DNA from: Pythium myriotylum | Taxonomy: Eukaryota > Oomycota > Peronosporomycetes > Pythiales > Pythiaceae | Direction: 5' to 3' | Assembly: GCA_023091665.1 (NCBI GenBank) | Contig: JALJCQ010000018.1 | Span: 992,001 to 1,056,000, forward strand | Length of the DNA stretch: 64,000 nucleotides | Shown here: positions 1 to 11,000 of the stretch, piece after piece | How positions within the stretch are numbered: position 1 is the stretch's first letter | How the letters are laid out: each line of letters opens with the position of its first letter | The notes under the pieces: model-generated | What the model was told of the DNA's origin: nothing | Database searches by the model: none | Seen by the model: only the letters and a program-made list of their open reading frames with translations | Program-made: the position numbers and the translations under genes

Positions 1-3000
1 GTTGTCTGTGGAGAGGTCAAACTCGAGCAGTGCCAGACCGACGCGGACCGAGCCCTCTTCAAGAAGAAGTCTCGCAAGGCGCTCGCGATGATCTGTCTCG
101 CGATGGAAGACTCGCAGCTCCCGCTGGTTCGGTCGGCGAGTGGTGCGCAAGATGCATGGTCAAGACTGGAAGAACACTTCGAGAAGAAGAGCCTTGCCAA
201 CAAGCTCTTTCTTCGTCGTCGTTTCTTCACGACCATGATGGAAGAAGGTGACGATGTGCTCACGCACATCAACAAGCTCAAGACCCTGGCGGAGCAACTC
301 GACGCAGTCGGCGCTCCGGTCAGCGAAGACGACTTGGTGATCACGCTTCTCGGCAGTCTCAGCGAGTCGTACCAGTTCCTCATCACGGCGTTGGAGTCGC
401 GTGTCGACGCGCTCACGTGGGAACTCGTGACGTCTCGGCTGCTCCACGAAGACATGAAGCGCAAGGAGCAAGGTGGCGACGGAGCCACGCTTGGCCAAGC
501 ATTCATGACAAGTGACGCGAAGCCCAAGGGCCGTGCAGTCAAGAAGACTGGCACGTGCAACTACTGCGGCAAGATCGGTCATTGGGCCGCGGAGTGCCAC
601 TCGCGTGTCAAGGACAACGGCAACGGCAACGGCAACTCCGGCGGCAACGGCAACGGAAACGGCAACGGCAACCCTCGGCAACGGTTCCAGCGAGCCAACC
701 TTGCGCGAGATGAAGACCCCGGCGAGTACCTGTTCTCGGTCGGGAAGACCCAAGGCAAGTCGAGTCAATCCACGGCGTGGTTGGTCGACTCGGGTGCGAC
801 TCAGCACATGTCGCGAACCAAGCAGTTCATGATGAACTACAAGAAGATTGACCCAGTCGACGTGCATCTGGCCGATGATGGCACGGTCCAAGCGGTTGGC
901 GTGGGAGACATTCTCATGTCGATGAAGACTCCAAGCGGTGTCAAGAAGGGTTTGCTCACCAACGTGTGGCATATCCCCAAGCTCAGCCGCAACCTGTTCT
1001 CGGTCGGAAGATTCACGGAGGACGTTGCTCCCGTGACGTTCGACAAGGACGGTTGCTTCGTCGTTCTCAAGGGCGCCAAGCGGACCATCGGCACTCGAAT
1101 CGGCAAGGGTCTGTTCAAGCTCAACATGTCTCCAGTGTCGACTGAAGCAGCCCACGCCGCCAGTACAAGACGAGGTCGCGCCATGTCCAAGTCGTACCTG
1201 TGGCACCTCCGACTCGGTCACATCGGCTTCAGCGGTCTCGAAGCCATCGTCAAGAAGGACCTCGCCGACGGACTCGACATTGGGTCTGTGCAGGAGTGGG
1301 AGGTCTGTGAAGGCTGTGCACTCGGCAAGCTGACTCGCGTCAAGTTCCAGTCGGGCACGACCAAGCGGTCTGCGAATCTGCTTGACGTCGTGTACAGCGA
1401 TGTGGCCGGCCCCATGAAGACTCCGACTTTCGGCGGCATGAAGTACTTTGCCACGTTCACCGACGACAAGTCTCGACTGTGCAAGTTGTACCTCATGCGG
1501 TCCAAGGACGAAGTCTACGACAAGTTCGTCGAGTTCGTCAACTGGGCCGAGAACCAAACCGGTCGTCGAGTCAAGGTGCTTCGAACCGACGGCGGCGGCG
1601 AGTACCAGTCGGCCAAGCTTGCCAAGTTCTGTCGCAAGCGTGGCATCGAGCACGATGTCACGCCGCCATACACGCCTCAGTTGAACGGTGTGGCGGAGCG
1701 CATGAACCGAACCATCGGTGAGTGTGGTCGTTGCAAGCTCCACCATGCCAACTTGTCCGACGAGTACTGGGGCGAAGCCGTCATGACTGCAGTCGAAGTT
1801 CGCAACCGACTTCCGACCCGCGCTCAAGACTTGTACAAGTCGCCGTACGAAGAATGGTACGGGAAGAAGCCCTTGCTCGCCAACTTCAAGGTGTTCGGCT
1901 GCCATGCGTACGTCCACGTGCCCAAGGAGAAGCGGTCGAAGTTCGACGCCCGAGCCATCTTGTGTCGGTTCCTCGGCTACTCGGACCACGAGAAGGCGTA
2001 TCGGTTTGAAGAAATCGCAACCGGTCGGATCGTCATCAGTCGAGACGCACAGTTCATGGAAGACACGTTCGACGATGGCAAGCGCGAAGAACCCTGGAGC
2101 AAGTCCGTCGAGTTCCGCGACGATGAAGATGATGAGGATCAGGATGAAGCAACCGACAACCAAGATGATGAAGACATGGGTGAGCAGCCAGCCTCACCAG
2201 CACCAAGTCAGCGCAGCTACGAGCGACCGGAGTGGCAGCAGGGCCAGCGGTCGCAGCGTCCAGCAGCACCAGCATCGGCCCAGCAGCCGAATGTCGACTA
2301 CGCACCAGGGTCCAAGCGCCACTCTCGCACGCACTCGCTCGAGAACCTGGCTGAACCGCCAGTTGAGAAGCGCTACGGACGGGTTGGTCGCACAAGTGGT
2401 GCGACTCCACCACCCACGCAAGGTTCAAGGACATCGCTCGAAGATCTGTCTGCACTGCTCACGTCGATCGAAGAGGAAGGCGTAGAAGATGACGATGAAG
2501 AAGGCGAAGACGTGCAAGAACAAGGGGGAGAAGACCAAGATTACGAAGAGTTTGCTCTCGTCGTGAATTCAGGGGGAGAGTTGCCGACATCGTTCAAGTC
2601 GGCGATGGAATCCGACGACGCCAGCAACTGGAAGGAAGCCTGCGACTCCGAGCTCGAGTCGCTCAAGAAGAACGAGACCTGGGACCTAGTCCCTTTGCCA
2701 GCCGGACGCAAGGCCATCACCAGCAAGTGGGTGTTCAAGGTCAAGGAAACCGCCGAAGGACTCGTCGAACGGTACAAGGCTCGACTCGTTGCCAAGGGGT
2801 TCCTGCAGAAGTACGGCATCGACTTCGAAGAGACGTTCGCACCCGTCGCCAAGTTCACGTCGATCCGCACCATCCTCAGCATCGCCGCTCGACACAAGCT
2901 CATGATCCATCAGATGGATGTCAAGACGGCGTTCCTGAACGGCAACCTCGACGAAGAAATCTATATGAAGCAGCCCGAAGGCTTCGTCGACCAGCGCCAC

Positions 3001-4206
3001 CCCGACTACGTGTGCAAGCTCAAGCGCTCGCTCTACGGTCTCAAGCAGTCGCCACGCATGTGGAACCAGACCATCGACGCCTTCATGCGCAAGGTCGGCT
3101 TCACCAAGTGCGAGATGGACCACTGCGTGTACGTCAAGCGGAGCGGCTCAGCGATGATCTTCGTGGTGATCTACGTCGACGACCTCATCCTCGCCTGCAA
3201 CAGCCTCGAGTTGCTGACGGCGACCAAGCGTGCACTCAGCGAACGCTTCGAGATGTCCGACCTCGGCGAACTCAAGTACTGCCTCGGCATGGAAGTTGAT
3301 CAAGACCCCAAGTCCGGCGACGTGACCATGCGGCAGACCAAGTTCCTGCAGTCGATCCTGACCAAGTTCGGCATGCAAGACTGCAAACCAGTGAGGACCC
3401 CTCAAGACCCCGGACTCAAGCTGACCAAGGCCATGTGCGAAGGTGGTTGCAAGCACGAAGACACCATGAAGAACGTGCCGTACCGAAGTGCAGTCGGCGC
3501 ACTGATGTACCTCATGGTCGGCACTCGACCAGACCTCGCAGCGGCAGTCGGCACACTCAGCCAGTTCGCCGCGGACCCGTGTCCAACACACTGGCAAGCT
3601 CTCAAGCGTGTGCTCCGGTATCTGCAAGCGACTCCGACGTACGGCCTGCAGTTCTCGGCACCGAACGACGGAAGACTGGTCGGCTACTCCGACGCCGACT
3701 GGGCTGGCGACATCGAGTCACGTCGAAGCACCAGCGGCTACGTGTTCATGCTCAACGGCGGATGCATCAGCTGGCGCAGCAAGAAGCAGCGAACTGTCGC
3801 CCTCTCCTCGACCGAAGCAGAGTACATGGCTCTATCGGAAGCGATCCAAGAAGCCGTGTGGCTCAAGGCGTTCCTGTGCGAACTCGGCGAAGTTGCAAGC
3901 GACCAAGCGCTCACGGTGTACGAAGACAACCAAGGTGCGATCGCGTTGGCCAAGAACCCCGAGTTCCACAAGCGCACCAAGCACATCGACATTCGCTACC
4001 ACTTCGTTCGTGAGAAGGTCGAGGACGGTCAAGTGTGTCTGCAGTATTGCCCGACCCAAGACATGCTTGCCGACATCATGACCAAGCCGATCCCCGCGGT
4101 CCAGTTCGACGTGCTCCGCACCAAGCTTGGTGTTCAAGACGCAGTCGAGTCGAGGGGGAGTGTTGAAGATGATGCGCCTCGAACCCAGCGTCATCATTCC
4201 AGTTGA
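1..4206 (+). CDS. gag-pol: copia gag-pol polyprotein of element A, N-terminus missing
   Basis: Open from base 1 to a TGA at 4204-4206, 1401 codons. The first codon corresponds to residue 55 of the 1457-residue polyprotein of element C, so only the gag N-terminus lies outside the window. CCHC knuckle, DSGA protease site, HHCC pre-integrase, DD35E integrase, YVDD reverse transcriptase and RNase H are all present without frameshift. The last 15 codons and the stop lie inside the 3' LTR, as in every copy here. Private differences include a proline in the RNase H region (SAPND where others have SASND). Probably functional if the missing 5' end is intact. Confidence 0.93.
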   Translation, partial: VVCGEVKLEQCQTDADRALFKKKSRKALAMICLAMEDSQLPLVRSASGAQDAWSRLEEHFEKKSLANKLFLRRRFFTTMMEEGDDVLTHINKLKTLAEQLDAVGAPVSEDDLVITLLGSLSESYQFLITALESRVDALTWELVTSRLLHEDMKRKEQGGDGATLGQAFMTSDAKPKGRAVKKTGTCNYCGKIGHWAAECHSRVKDNGNGNGNSGGNGNGNGNGNPRQRFQRANLARDEDPGEYLFSVGKTQGKSSQSTAWLVDSGATQHMSRTKQFMMNYKKIDPVDVHLADDGTVQAVGVGDILMSMKTPSGVKKGLLTNVWHIPKLSRNLFSVGRFTEDVAPVTFDKDGCFVVLKGAKRTIGTRIGKGLFKLNMSPVSTEAAHAASTRRGRAMSKSYLWHLRLGHIGFSGLEAIVKKDLADGLDIGSVQEWEVCEGCALGKLTRVKFQSGTTKRSANLLDVVYSDVAGPMKTPTFGGMKYFATFTDDKSRLCKLYLMRSKDEVYDKFVEFVNWAENQTGRRVKVLRTDGGGEYQSAKLAKFCRKRGIEHDVTPPYTPQLNGVAERMNRTIGECGRCKLHHANLSDEYWGEAVMTAVEVRNRLPTRAQDLYKSPYEEWYGKKPLLANFKVFGCHAYVHVPKEKRSKFDARAILCRFLGYSDHEKAYRFEEIATGRIVISRDAQFMEDTFDDGKREEPWSKSVEFRDDEDDEDQDEATDNQDDEDMGEQPASPAPSQRSYERPEWQQGQRSQRPAAPASAQQPNVDYAPGSKRHSRTHSLENLAEPPVEKRYGRVGRTSGATPPPTQGSRTSLEDLSALLTSIEEEGVEDDDEEGEDVQEQGGEDQDYEEFALVVNSGGELPTSFKSAMESDDASNWKEACDSELESLKKNETWDLVPLPAGRKAITSKWVFKVKETAEGLVERYKARLVAKGFLQKYGIDFEETFAPVAKFTSIRTILSIAARHKLMIHQMDVKTAFLNGNLDEEIYMKQPEGFVDQRHPDYVCKLKRSLYGLKQSPRMWNQTIDAFMRKVGFTKCEMDHCVYVKRSGSAMIFVVIYVDDLILACNSLELLTATKRALSERFEMSDLGELKYCLGMEVDQDPKSGDVTMRQTKFLQSILTKFGMQDCKPVRTPQDPGLKLTKAMCEGGCKHEDTMKNVPYRSAVGALMYLMVGTRPDLAAAVGTLSQFAADPCPTHWQALKRVLRYLQATPTYGLQFSAPNDGRLVGYSDADWAGDIESRRSTSGYVFMLNGGCISWRSKKQRTVALSSTEAEYMALSEAIQEAVWLKAFLCELGEVASDQALTVYEDNQGAIALAKNPEFHKRTKHIDIRYHFVREKVEDGQVCLQYCPTQDMLADIMTKPIPAVQFDVLRTKLGVQDAVESRGSVEDDAPRTQRHHSS
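4152..4160 (+). other. polypurine tract of element A
   Basis: GAGGGGGAG directly precedes the TGTTG start of the 3' LTR. In LTR elements this tract primes plus-strand DNA synthesis. The same tract precedes every 3' LTR of the family in the window. Confidence 0.85.
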
Positions 4207-4521
4207 AGCTCGGCAGTTGAAGCTCGGCTGTAGAAGATTCTCCTGCAGAAGATTCGACATGTGGAAGATTCGACATGTGGAAGATTCGACATGTGGAAGA
4301 TTCTCCGTCTGGTTCTGGTTTGAATCCAGTGCCACCCACCGACTTCGTTGAAGTATCCACGAAGTCACTTCATGTTTGCATATGTTTACGATAGGTAGGA
4401 CATACATTTGATTATGGTAGCGTAGGACACACACAGACGGCTTAGAGGTAGCAGTAGCGAACTAAGTCCCGATCAATTCACTTTGCATTTTGCATCCCAC
4501 CAACCAAGCGACCTTCCAACA
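4161..4521 (+). repeat. 3' LTR of element A (361 bp)
   Basis: Starts TGTTGAAGAT and ends CCTTCCAACA (TG...CA ends). It carries five GAAGATTC cores, three followed by GACATGT, which makes it 2 bp longer than the 359-bp LTRs of C, D, E and G. Confidence 0.95.
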
Positions 4522-7500
4522 GGTTCGAGGCGCATCATCTTCAACACTCCCCCTCGACTCGACTGCGTCTTGAACACCAAGCTTGGTGCGGAGCACGTCG
4601 AACTGGACGGTGGGGATCGGCTTGGTCATGATGTCGGCAAGCATGTCTTGGGTCGGGCAATACTGGAGAGACACTTGGCCGTCCTCGACCTTCTCACGAA
4701 CGAAGTGGTAGCGAATGTCGATGTGCTTGGTGCGCTTGTGGAACTCGGGGTTCTTGGCCAACGCGATGGCACCTTGGTTGTCTTCGTACACCGTGAGCGC
4801 TTGGTCACTTGCAACTTCGCCGAGTTCGCACAGGAACGCCTTGAGCCACACGGCTTCTTGGATCGCTTCCGATAGAGCCATGTACTCTGCTTCGGTCGAG
4901 GAGAGGGCGACAGTTCGCTGCTTCTTGCTGCGCCAGCTGATGCATCCGCCGTTGAGCATGAACACGTAGCCGCTGGTGCTTCGACGTGACTCGATGTCGC
5001 CAGCCCAGTCGGCGTCGGAGTAGCCGACCAGTCTTCCGTCGTTCGATGCCGAGAACTGCAGGCCGTAGGTCGGAGTCGCTTGCAGATACCGGAGCACACG
5101 CTTGAGAGCTTGCCAATGTGTTGGACACGGGTCCGCGGCGAACTGGCTGAGTGTGCCGACTGCCGCTGCGAGGTCTGGTCGAGTGCCGACCATGAGGTAC
5201 ATCAGTGCGCCGACTGCACTTCGGTACGGCACGTTCTTCATGGTGTCTTCGTGCTTGCAACCACCTTCGCACATGGCCTTGGTCAGCTTGAGTCCGGGGT
5301 CTTGAGGGGTCCTCACTGGTTTGCAGTCTTGCATGCCGAACTTGGTCAGGATCGACTGCAGGAACTTGGTCTGCCGCATGGTCACGTCGCCGGACTTGGG
5401 GTCTTGCTCAACTTCCATGCCGAGGCAGTACTTGAGTTCGCCGAGGTCGGACATCTCGAAGCGTTCGCTGAGTGCACGCTTGGTCGCCGTGAGCAACTCG
5501 AGGCTGTTGCAGGCGAGGATGAGGTCGTCGACGTAGATCACCACGAAGATCATCGCTGAGCCGCTCCGCTTGACGTACACGCAGTGGTCCATCTCGCACT
5601 TGGTGAAGCCGACCTTGCGCATGAAGGCGTCGATGGTCTGGTTCCACATGCGGGGCGACTGCTTGAGACCGTAGAGCGAGCGCTTGAGCTTGCACACGTA
5701 GTCGGGGTGGCGCTGGTCGACGAAGCCTTCGGGCTGCTTCATGTAGATTTCTTCGTCGAGGTTGCCGTTCAGGAACGCCGTCTTGACATCCATCTGATGG
5801 ATCATGAGCTTGTGTCGAGCGGCGATGCTGAGGATGGTGCGGATCGACGTGAACTTGGCGACGGGTGCGAATGTCTCTTCGAAGTCGATGCCGTACTTCT
5901 GCAGGAACCCCTTGGCAACGAGTCGAGCCTTGTACCGTTCGACAAGTCCTTCGGCGGTTTCCTTGACCTTGAACACCCACTTGCTGGTGATGGCCTTGCG
6001 TCCGGCTGGCAAAGGGACTAGGTCCCATGTCTCGTTCTTCTTGAGCGACTCGAGCTCGGAGTCGCAGGCTTCCTTCCAGTTGCTGGCGTCGTCGGATTCC
6101 ATCGCCGACTTGAACGATGTCGGCAACTCTCCCCCTGAATTCACGACGAGAGCGAACTCTTCGTAATCTTGGTCTTCTCCCCCTTGTTCTTGCACGTCTT
6201 CGCCTTCTTCATCGTCATCTTCTACGCCTTCCTCTTCGATCGACGTGAGCAGTGCAGACAGATCTTCGAGCGATGTCCTTGGACCTTGCGTGGGTGGTGG
6301 AGTCGCACCACTTGTGCGTCCAACACGTCCGTAGCGCTTCTCAACTGGCGGTTCAGCCAGGTTCTCGAGCGAGTGCGTGCGAGAGTGGCGCTTGGACCCT
6401 GGTGCGTAGTCGACATTCGGCTGCTGGGCCGATGCTGGTGCTGCTGGACGCTGCGACCGCTGGCCCTGTTGCCACTCCGGTCGCTCGTAGCTGCGCTGAC
6501 TTGGTGCTGGTGAGGCTGGCTGCTCACCCATGTCTTCATCATCTTGGTTGTCGGTTGCTTCATCTTGATCTTGATCATCATCCTCGTCGCGGAACTCGAC
6601 GGACTTGCTCCAGGGTTCTTCGCGCTTGCCATCGTCGAATGTGTCTTCCATGAACTGTGCGTCTCGACTGATGACGATCCGACCGGTTGCGATTTCTTCA
6701 AACCGATACGCCTTCTCGTGGTCCGAGTAGCCGAGGAACCGACACAAGATGGCTCGGGCGTCGAACTTCGACCGCTTCTCCTTCGGCACGTGGACGTACG
6801 CATGGCAGCCGAACACCTTGAAGTTGGCGAGCAAGGGCTTCTTCCCGTACCATTCTTCGTACGGCGACTTGTACAAGTCTCGAGCGCGGGTCGGAAGTCG
6901 GTTGCGAACTTCGACTGCAGTCATGACGGCTTCGCCCCAGTACTCGTCGGACAAGTTGGCATGGTGGAGCTTGCAACGACCACACTCACCGATGGTTCGG
7001 TTCATGCGCTCCGCCACACCGTTCAACTGAGGCGTGTATGGCGGCGTGACGTCGTGCTCGATGCCACGCTTGCGACAGAACTCGGCAAGCTTGGCCGACT
7101 GGTACTCGCCGCCGCCGTCGGTTCGAAGCACCTTGACTCGACGACCGGTTTGGTTCTCGGCCCAGTTGACGAACTCGACGAACTTGTCGTAGACTTCGTC
7201 CTTGGACCGCATCAGGTACAACTTGCACAGTCGAGACTTGTCGTCGGTGAAGGTGGCAAAGTACTTCATGCCGCCGAAAGTCGGAGTCTTCATGGGGCCG
7301 GCCACATCGCTGTACACGACGTCAAGCAGATTCGCAGACCGCTTGGTCGTGCCCGACTGGAACTTGACGCGAGTCAGCTTGCCGAGTGCACAGCCTTCAC
7401 AGACCTCCCACTCTTGCACAGACCCGATATCGAGTCCGTCGGCGAGGTCCTTCTTGACGATGGCTTCGAGACCGCTGAAGCCAATGTGACCGAGTCGGAG

Positions 7501-7660
7501 GTGCCACAGGTACGACTTGGACATGGCGCGACCTCGTCTTGTACTGGCGGCGTGGGCTGCTTCAATCGACACTGGAGACATGTTGAGCTTGAACAGACCC
7601 TTGCCGATACGAGTGCCGATGGTCCGCTTGGCGCCCTTGAGAACGACGAAGCAACCGTCC
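4522..7660 (-). pseudogene. copia element B, 5'-truncated gag-pol fragment with 25 bp of 3' LTR
   Basis: Minus-strand copy. 4522-4546 is the first 25 bp of its 3' LTR, 4547-4555 its purine tract, and the rest encodes pre-integrase, integrase, RT and RNase H in an open frame. The frame enters from C's LTR at 7660 within the protease-to-pre-integrase region (at Asp404-Gly405 by C numbering), so gag, protease and the 5' LTR are absent. The left end was cut by insertion of A, the right end by insertion of C. The flank of C (CGTCC at 7656-7660) is not repeated after C's 3' end, so the missing part of B has been lost or moved. Long ORFs running through the junctions into LTR sequence are fusions, not genes. 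Confidence 0.9.
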
Positions 7661-7730
7661 TGTTGAAGATGATGCGCCTCGAACCCAGCGTCATCATTCC
7701 AGTTGAAGCTCGGCAGTTGAAGCTCGGCTG

Positions 7731-7807
7731 TAGAAGATTCTCCTGCAGAAGATTCTCCGTGGAAGATTCGACATGTGGAAGATTCGACATGTGGAAGATT
7801 CTCCGTC
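7731..7807 (+). repeat. LTR internal 14-16-bp repeats, five GAAGATTC cores
   Basis: GAAGATTC occurs at 7733, 7748, 7762, 7778 and 7794, spaced 15, 14, 16 and 16 bp. Spacers are of two kinds, TCCGT-type and GACATGT-type, and their mix varies between LTR copies (A has three GACATGT spacers, C two; LTR c has lost one 16-bp unit). GAAnnTTC is the head-to-head half of a heat-shock element, so these could be enhancer repeats. That function is inference. Confidence 0.7.
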
Positions 7808-7973
7808 TGGTTCTGGTTTGAATCCAGTGCCACCCATCGACTTCGTTGAAGTATCCACGAAGTCAGTTTATGTTTGCATATGTTTACGATAGGTAGGACA
7901 TACATTTGATTACGGTAGCGTAGGACACACACAGACGGCTTAGAGGTAGCAGCAGCGAACTAAGTCCCGATCA

Positions 7974-7989
7974 ATTCACTTTGCATTTT
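7974..7989 (+). promoter_or_regulatory. oomycete-type initiator motif near the LTR end (element C)
   Basis: The 16 bases match the oomycete core promoter consensus GCTCATTYYNCAWTTT at about 13 positions, including the TTYYNCAWTTT block. Initiation here would leave about 42 nt of LTR plus 4 nt before the gag ATG. Not tested; the alternative is chance AT-rich similarity. Confidence 0.45.
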
Positions 7990-8019
7990 GCATCCCACCA
8001 ACCAAGCGACCTTCCAACA

Positions 8020-8031
8020 GGTTATGAGCCC
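8020..8031 (+). other. primer-binding site, half-tRNA(Met) type, containing the gag start codon
   Basis: GGTTATGAGCCC begins at the base after the LTR and is complementary to the anticodon arm of a yeast-type initiator tRNA(Met) (GGGCTCATAACC). It does not match a tRNA 3' end. Drosophila copia is primed in this way by an internally cut initiator tRNA. The ATG at 8024-8026 pairs with the CAU anticodon and is also the start of the polyprotein. Confidence 0.75.
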
Positions 8032-11000
8032 AAGCCCAGCCGACTCTGCCTCCACCGACTTCGCCTCCCCAGCCTTCGCCATGGATTCGACCACCCCAGC
8101 CCGCATCAACAAGTTCGACGGAACCAACTTCCACACATGGAAGTTCAAGATGCAGATGGTGCTCGAAGAACGCGACGTCTGGGAAGTTGTCTGTGGAGAG
8201 GTCAAACTCGAGCAGTGCCAGACCGACGCGGACCGAGCCCTCTTCAAGAAGAAGTCTCGCAAGGCACTCGCGATGATCTGTCTCGCGATGGAAGACTCGC
8301 AGCTCCCGCTGGTTCGGTCGGCGAGTGGTGCGCAAGATGCATGGTCAAGACTGGAAGAACACTTCGAGAAGAAGAGCCTTGCCAACAAGCTCTTTCTTCG
8401 TCGTCGTTTCTTCACGACCATGATGGAAGAAGGTGACGATGTGCTCACGCACATCAACAAGCTCAAGACCCTGGCGGAGCAACTCGACGCAGTCGGCGCT
8501 CCGGTCAGCGAAGACGACTTGGTGATCACGCTTCTCGGCAGTCTCAGCGAGTCGTACCAGTTCCTCATCACGGCGTTGGAGTCGCGTGTCGACGCGCTCA
8601 CGTGGGAACTCGTGACGTCTCGGCTGCTCCATGAAGACATGAAGCGCAAGGAGCAAGGTGGCGACGGAGTCACGCTTGGCCAAGCGTTCATGACAAGTGA
8701 CGCGAAGCCCAAGGGCCGTGCAGTCAAGAAGACTGGCACGTGCAACTACTGCGGCAAGATCGGTCATTGGGCCACGGAGTGCCACTCGCGTGTCAAGGAC
8801 AACGGCAACGGCAACGGCAACTCCGGCGGCAACGGCAACGGCAACGGAAACGGCAACCCTCGGCAACGGTTCCAGCGAGCCAACCTTGCGCGAGATGAAG
8901 ACCCCGGCGAGTACCTGTTCTCGGTCGGGAAGACCCAAGGCAAGTCGAGTCAATCCACGGCGTGGTTGATCGACTCGGGTGCGACTCAGCACATGTCGCG
9001 AACCAAGCAGTTCATGATGAACTACAAGAAGATTGACCCAGTCGACGTGCATCTGGCCGATGATGGCACGGTCCAAGCGGTTGGCGTGGGAGACATTCTC
9101 ATGTCGATGAAGACTCCAAGCGGTGTCAAGAAGGGTTTGCTCACCAACGTGTGGCATATCCCCAAGCTCAGCCGCAACCTGTTCTCGGTCGGAAGATTCA
9201 CGGAGGACGTTGCTCCCGTGACGTTTGACAAGGACGGTTGCTTTGTCATGCTGAAGGGCGCCAAGCGGACCATCGGCACTCGAATCGGCAAGGGTCTGTT
9301 CAAGCTCAACATGTCTCCAGTGTCGACTGAAGCAGCCCACGCCGCCAGTACAAGACGAGGTCGCGCCATGTCCAAGTCGTACCTGTGGCACCTCCGACTC
9401 GGTCACATCGGCTTCAGCGGACTCGAAGCCATCGTCAAGAAGGACCTCGCCGACGGACTCGATATCGGGTCTGTGCAAGAGTGGGAGGTCTGTGAAGGCT
9501 GTGCACTCGGCAAGCTGACTCGCGTCAAGTTCCAGTCGGGCACGACCAAGCGGTCTGCGAATCTGCTTGACGTCGTGTACAGCGATGTGGCCGGCCCCAT
9601 GAAGACTCCGACTTTCGGCGGCATGAAGTACTTTGCCACCTTCACCGACGACAAGTCTCGACTGTGCAAGTTGTACCTGATGCGGTCCAAGGACGAAGTC
9701 TACGACAAGTTCGTCGAGTTCGTCAACTGGGCCGAGAACCAAACCGGTCGTCGAGTCAAGGTGCTTCGAACCGACGGCGGCGGCGAGTACCAGTCGGCCA
9801 AGCTTGCCGAGTTCTGTCGCAAGCGTGGCATCGAGCACGACGTCACGCCGCCATACACGCCTCAGTTGAACGGTGTGGCGGAGCGCATGAACCGAACCAT
9901 CGGTGAGTGTGGTCGTTGCAAGCTCCACCATGCCAACTTGTCCGACGAGTACTGGGGCGAAGCCGTCATGACTGCAGTCGAAGTTCGCAACCGACTTCCG
10001 ACCCGCGCTCAAGACTTGTACAAGTCGCCGTACGAAGAATGGTACGGGAAGAAGCCCTTGCTCGCCAACTTCAAGGTGTTCGGCTGCCATGCGTACGTCC
10101 ACGTGCCGAAGGAGAAGCGGTCGAAGTTCGACGCCCGAGCCATCTTGTGTCGGTTCCTCGGCTACTCGGACCACGAGAAAGCGTATCGGTTTGAAGAAAT
10201 CGCAACCGGTCGGATCGTCATCAGTCGAGACGCGCAGTTCATGGAAGACACATTCGACGATGGCAAGCGCGAAGAACCCTGGAGCAAGTCCGTCGAGTTC
10301 CGCGACGATGAAGATGATGAAGATCAAGATGAAGCAACCGACAACCAAGATGATGAAGACATGGGTGGGCAGCCAGCCTCACCAGCACCAAGTCAGCGCA
10401 GCTACGAGCGACCGGAGTGGCAACAGGGCCAGCGGTCGCAGCGTCCAGCAGCACCAGCATCGGCCCAGCAGCCGAATGTCGACTACGCACCAGGGTCCAA
10501 GCGCCACTCTCGCACGCACTCGCTCGAGAACCTGGCTGAACCGCCAGTTGAGAAGCGCTACGGACGTGTTGGACGCACAAGTGGTGCGACTCCACCACCC
10601 ACGCAAGGTCCAAGGACATCGCTCGAAGATCTGTCTGCACTGCTCACGTCGATCGAAGAGGAAGGCGTAGAAGATGACGATGAAGAAGGCGAAGACGTGC
10701 AAGAACAAGGGGGAGAAGATCAAGACCACGATCTCGAAGAATTTGCTCTCGTCGTGAATTCAGGGGGAGAGTTGCCGACATCGTTCAAGTCGGCGATGGA
10801 ATCCGACGACGCCAGCAACTGGAAGGAAGCCTGCGACTCCGAGCTCGAGTCGCTCAAGAAGAACGAGACATGGGACCTAGTCCCTTTGCCAGCCGGACGC
10901 AAGGCCATCACCAGCAAGTGGGTGTTCAAGGTCAAGGAAACCGCCGAAGGACTTGTCGAACGGTACAAGGCTCGACTCGTTGCCAAGGGGTTCCTGCAGA

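Larger units (their letters stand above)
1..4521 (+). mobile_element. Ty1/copia retrotransposon A (5' end outside window)
   Basis: LTR retrotransposon on the + strand. It holds gag from residue 55 onward, protease, integrase, reverse transcriptase and RNase H, then a purine tract (4152-4160) and a 361-bp 3' LTR. The right flank, GGTTC at 4522-4526, continues directly into the 3' LTR of element B on the other strand. A therefore inserted into B's LTR; its 5' LTR and the left copy of the duplicated target should lie just left of the window. Pol order PR-IN-RT-RH defines the copia superfamily. Confidence 0.95.
7661..8019 (+). repeat. 5' LTR of element C (359 bp)
   Basis: TGTTG...CAACA ends. Content in order: C-terminal codons of gag-pol as read in a 3' LTR; a 14-bp direct repeat at 7701-7714 and 7715-7728; the GAAGATTC array at 7731-7807; an AT-rich stretch near 7870-7915; and a core-promoter-like motif at 7974-7989. 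Confidence 0.95.

Noticed and set aside
160..2163. 667-codon antisense ORF over gag-integrase, repeated in every copia copy
   Set aside because: It is codon-aligned with the sense frame and stays open because the sense strand avoids TTA, CTA and TCA codons. No domain is recognisable; it is a shadow of codon bias.
7731..7807. Short spaced repeats that could look like a CRISPR array
   Set aside because: Repeat core of 8 bp with 6-8-bp spacers of only two kinds inside an LTR; no cas genes and a eukaryotic context.
7988..8023. Upstream in-frame TTG start for gag-pol inside the LTR
   Set aside because: The frame is open by chance; the ATG at 8024 is the first ATG after the LTR and is conserved in all copies.
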